Shown: piece by piece, positions 63,263 through 64,000 of the stretch
Layout: each line of letters starts with the position of its first letter
Position numbering within the stretch: position 1 is the first letter of the stretch
Source of the DNA: CAIWHR01 sp963830485
GTDB taxonomy: Bacteria > Pseudomonadota > Gammaproteobacteria > Burkholderiales > Casimicrobiaceae
Reading direction: 5' to 3'
DNA length: 64,000 nucleotides
Assembly (NCBI GenBank): GCA_963830485.1
Contig: CAWHNE010000034.1
Span: 124,001 to 188,000, forward strand
The notes under the pieces: model-generated
Databases searched by the model: none
What the model was told of the DNA's origin: nothing
Seen by the model: only the letters and a program-made list of their open reading frames with translations
Position numbers and translations under genes: made by a program

Positions 63263-64000
63263 TTACAGGCTGTAGTACATGTCGAACTCGACCGGATGCG
63301 TGGTCATCCGGAAGCGCGTGACTTCCTCCATCTTGAGCGTGATGTAGGCGTCGATCATGTCGTCGGTGAATACGCCGCCCTTGGTGAGAAACGCGCGGTC
63401 GCGGTCCAGGTGGTCGAGCGCCTCGTCGAGCGACGCACACGGATGCGGGACCTTGGCGGCCTCCTCCGGCTCGAGGTCGTAGAGGTTCTTGTCCATCGGA
63501 TCGCCCGGATGGATCTTGTTCTGCACGCCGTCGAGGCCCGCCATCAGCATCGCGGCGAAGCCCAGGTACGGATTGCACGTCGGGTCCGGGAAGCGCACCT
63601 CGATGCGGCGCGCCTTCGGACTCGACACGTAGGGCACGCGGATCGCGGCCGAGCGGTTGCGCGCGGAGTACGCGAGGTTGATCGGCGCCTCGAAGCCGGG
63701 CACGAGCCGCTTGTACGAGTTGGTGCCGGGATTCGTGATCGCATTCAGCGATTTTGCGTGCTTGATCACGCCGCCGATGTAGTAGAGCGCGAGTTCGGAC
63801 AGCCCCGAGTAGCCGTCGCCCGAGAACAGGTTCTTGCCGTCCTTCCAGATCGACTGGTGGACGTGCATGCCCGAGCCGTTGTCGCCGACGATGGGCTTCG
63901 GCATGAACGTCGCCGTCTTGCCGTACGCGTGCGCGGTGTTGTGGACGGCGTACTTGAGCCGCTGCAGCCAGTCGGCGCGCTGGACGAGCGGCGCGAACTT
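63263..64000 (-). CDS. glnA: Glutamine synthetase type I, 5' partial
   Basis: The last 245 residues of glutamine synthetase; the start lies beyond base 64000. MPKPIVGDNGSGMHVHQS includes metal-binding and active-site residues, then NPGTNSYKRLVPGFEAP, and the Arg-rich AARIRVPY-like strand (RSAAIRVPYVSSPKARRIE) and FPDPTCNPYLGFAAML. The adenylylation Tyr appears in NLYDLEPEEA, as in type GSI-beta. It makes glutamine from glutamate and ammonia and is the main target of the ntrB-ntrC pair downstream. Confidence 0.96.
   Translation of the reverse strand, partial: KFAPLVQRADWLQRLKYAVHNTAHAYGKTATFMPKPIVGDNGSGMHVHQSIWKDGKNLFSGDGYSGLSELALYYIGGVIKHAKSLNAITNPGTNSYKRLVPGFEAPINLAYSARNRSAAIRVPYVSSPKARRIEVRFPDPTCNPYLGFAAMLMAGLDGVQNKIHPGDPMDKNLYDLEPEEAAKVPHPCASLDEALDHLDRDRAFLTKGGVFTDDMIDAYITLKMEEVTRFRMTTHPVEFDMYYSL

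Overview
The window is a GC-rich, gene-dense piece of chromosome from a betaproteobacterium, most likely Burkholderiales-like and probably an environmental or metagenome-derived genome. The reasons are: two Bug-type tripartite-tricarboxylate binding proteins, a DUF3460 gene, NodI/NodJ-type ABC genes, an amgK-murU pair beside lptD-surA, a DUF4124 protein between glnA and ntrB-ntrC, and many GTG/TTG starts with 4-base stop/start overlaps. No tRNA, rRNA, CRISPR array or complete transposase gene was seen.

Layout. 0-4.2 kb: envelope polysaccharide genes (GT4 glycosyltransferase, asnB-type amidotransferase with one frameshift, O-antigen ligase/polymerase-like protein). 4.3-15.3 kb: an unusual co-directional block. 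It holds an ICMT-like methyltransferase, two related exported alpha/beta hydrolases, a condensation-like acyltransferase, and a second type II fatty-acid-synthase-like set: FabL-type enoyl reductase, FabG, a long ACP, a double-hotdog dehydratase, two complete ketosynthases, and a 4'-phosphopantetheinyl transferase fused to an LpxL-type acyltransferase. An msbA-like lipid exporter converges on it (15.3-17.1 kb). Together these genes look able to build, carry and transfer a special acyl chain onto a lipid or envelope acceptor. This is the best candidate here for an undescribed system.

17.4-21.7 kb: ferredoxin, hydrolase, class II aldolase, Bug binding protein and a NodI-type ATPase; its NodJ-type partner lies at 35.0 kb. 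Between them: small exported proteins behind an FNR/ANR-like box, an outer-membrane barrel protein, a pqiA(split)-pqiB-pqiC lipid-transport operon, a patatin lipoprotein, a DUF4239 protein, and small-molecule catabolism genes. 35-46.6 kb is mostly housekeeping: RlmL-like methyltransferase, two GNATs, surA, lptD, amgK, murU, prlC and a glutaredoxin-like protein.

46.6-50.6 kb is an accessory stretch of lower GC that starts with REP-like and tandem repeats. It carries a prokaryotic pentameric ligand-gated ion channel homologue, a YecA/SEC-C protein and gene remnants. 51.5-58.0 kb is a probable peptide/hydroxyproline catabolic locus (DapA-family deaminase, S33 peptidase, FAD D-amino-acid dehydrogenase, 4-hydroxyproline epimerase, peptide-binding protein), broken by many single-base frameshifts. 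58-64 kb: a caspase-like exported protein with a duplicated tail fragment, then ntrC, ntrB, a DUF4124-like protein and the 3' end of glnA.

Frameshifts also break lptD (three sites), which should be essential. Many of the indels are therefore probably sequencing or assembly errors rather than gene decay. Two ~270-bp MITE-like elements and a REP-like palindromic repeat family are scattered between genes.
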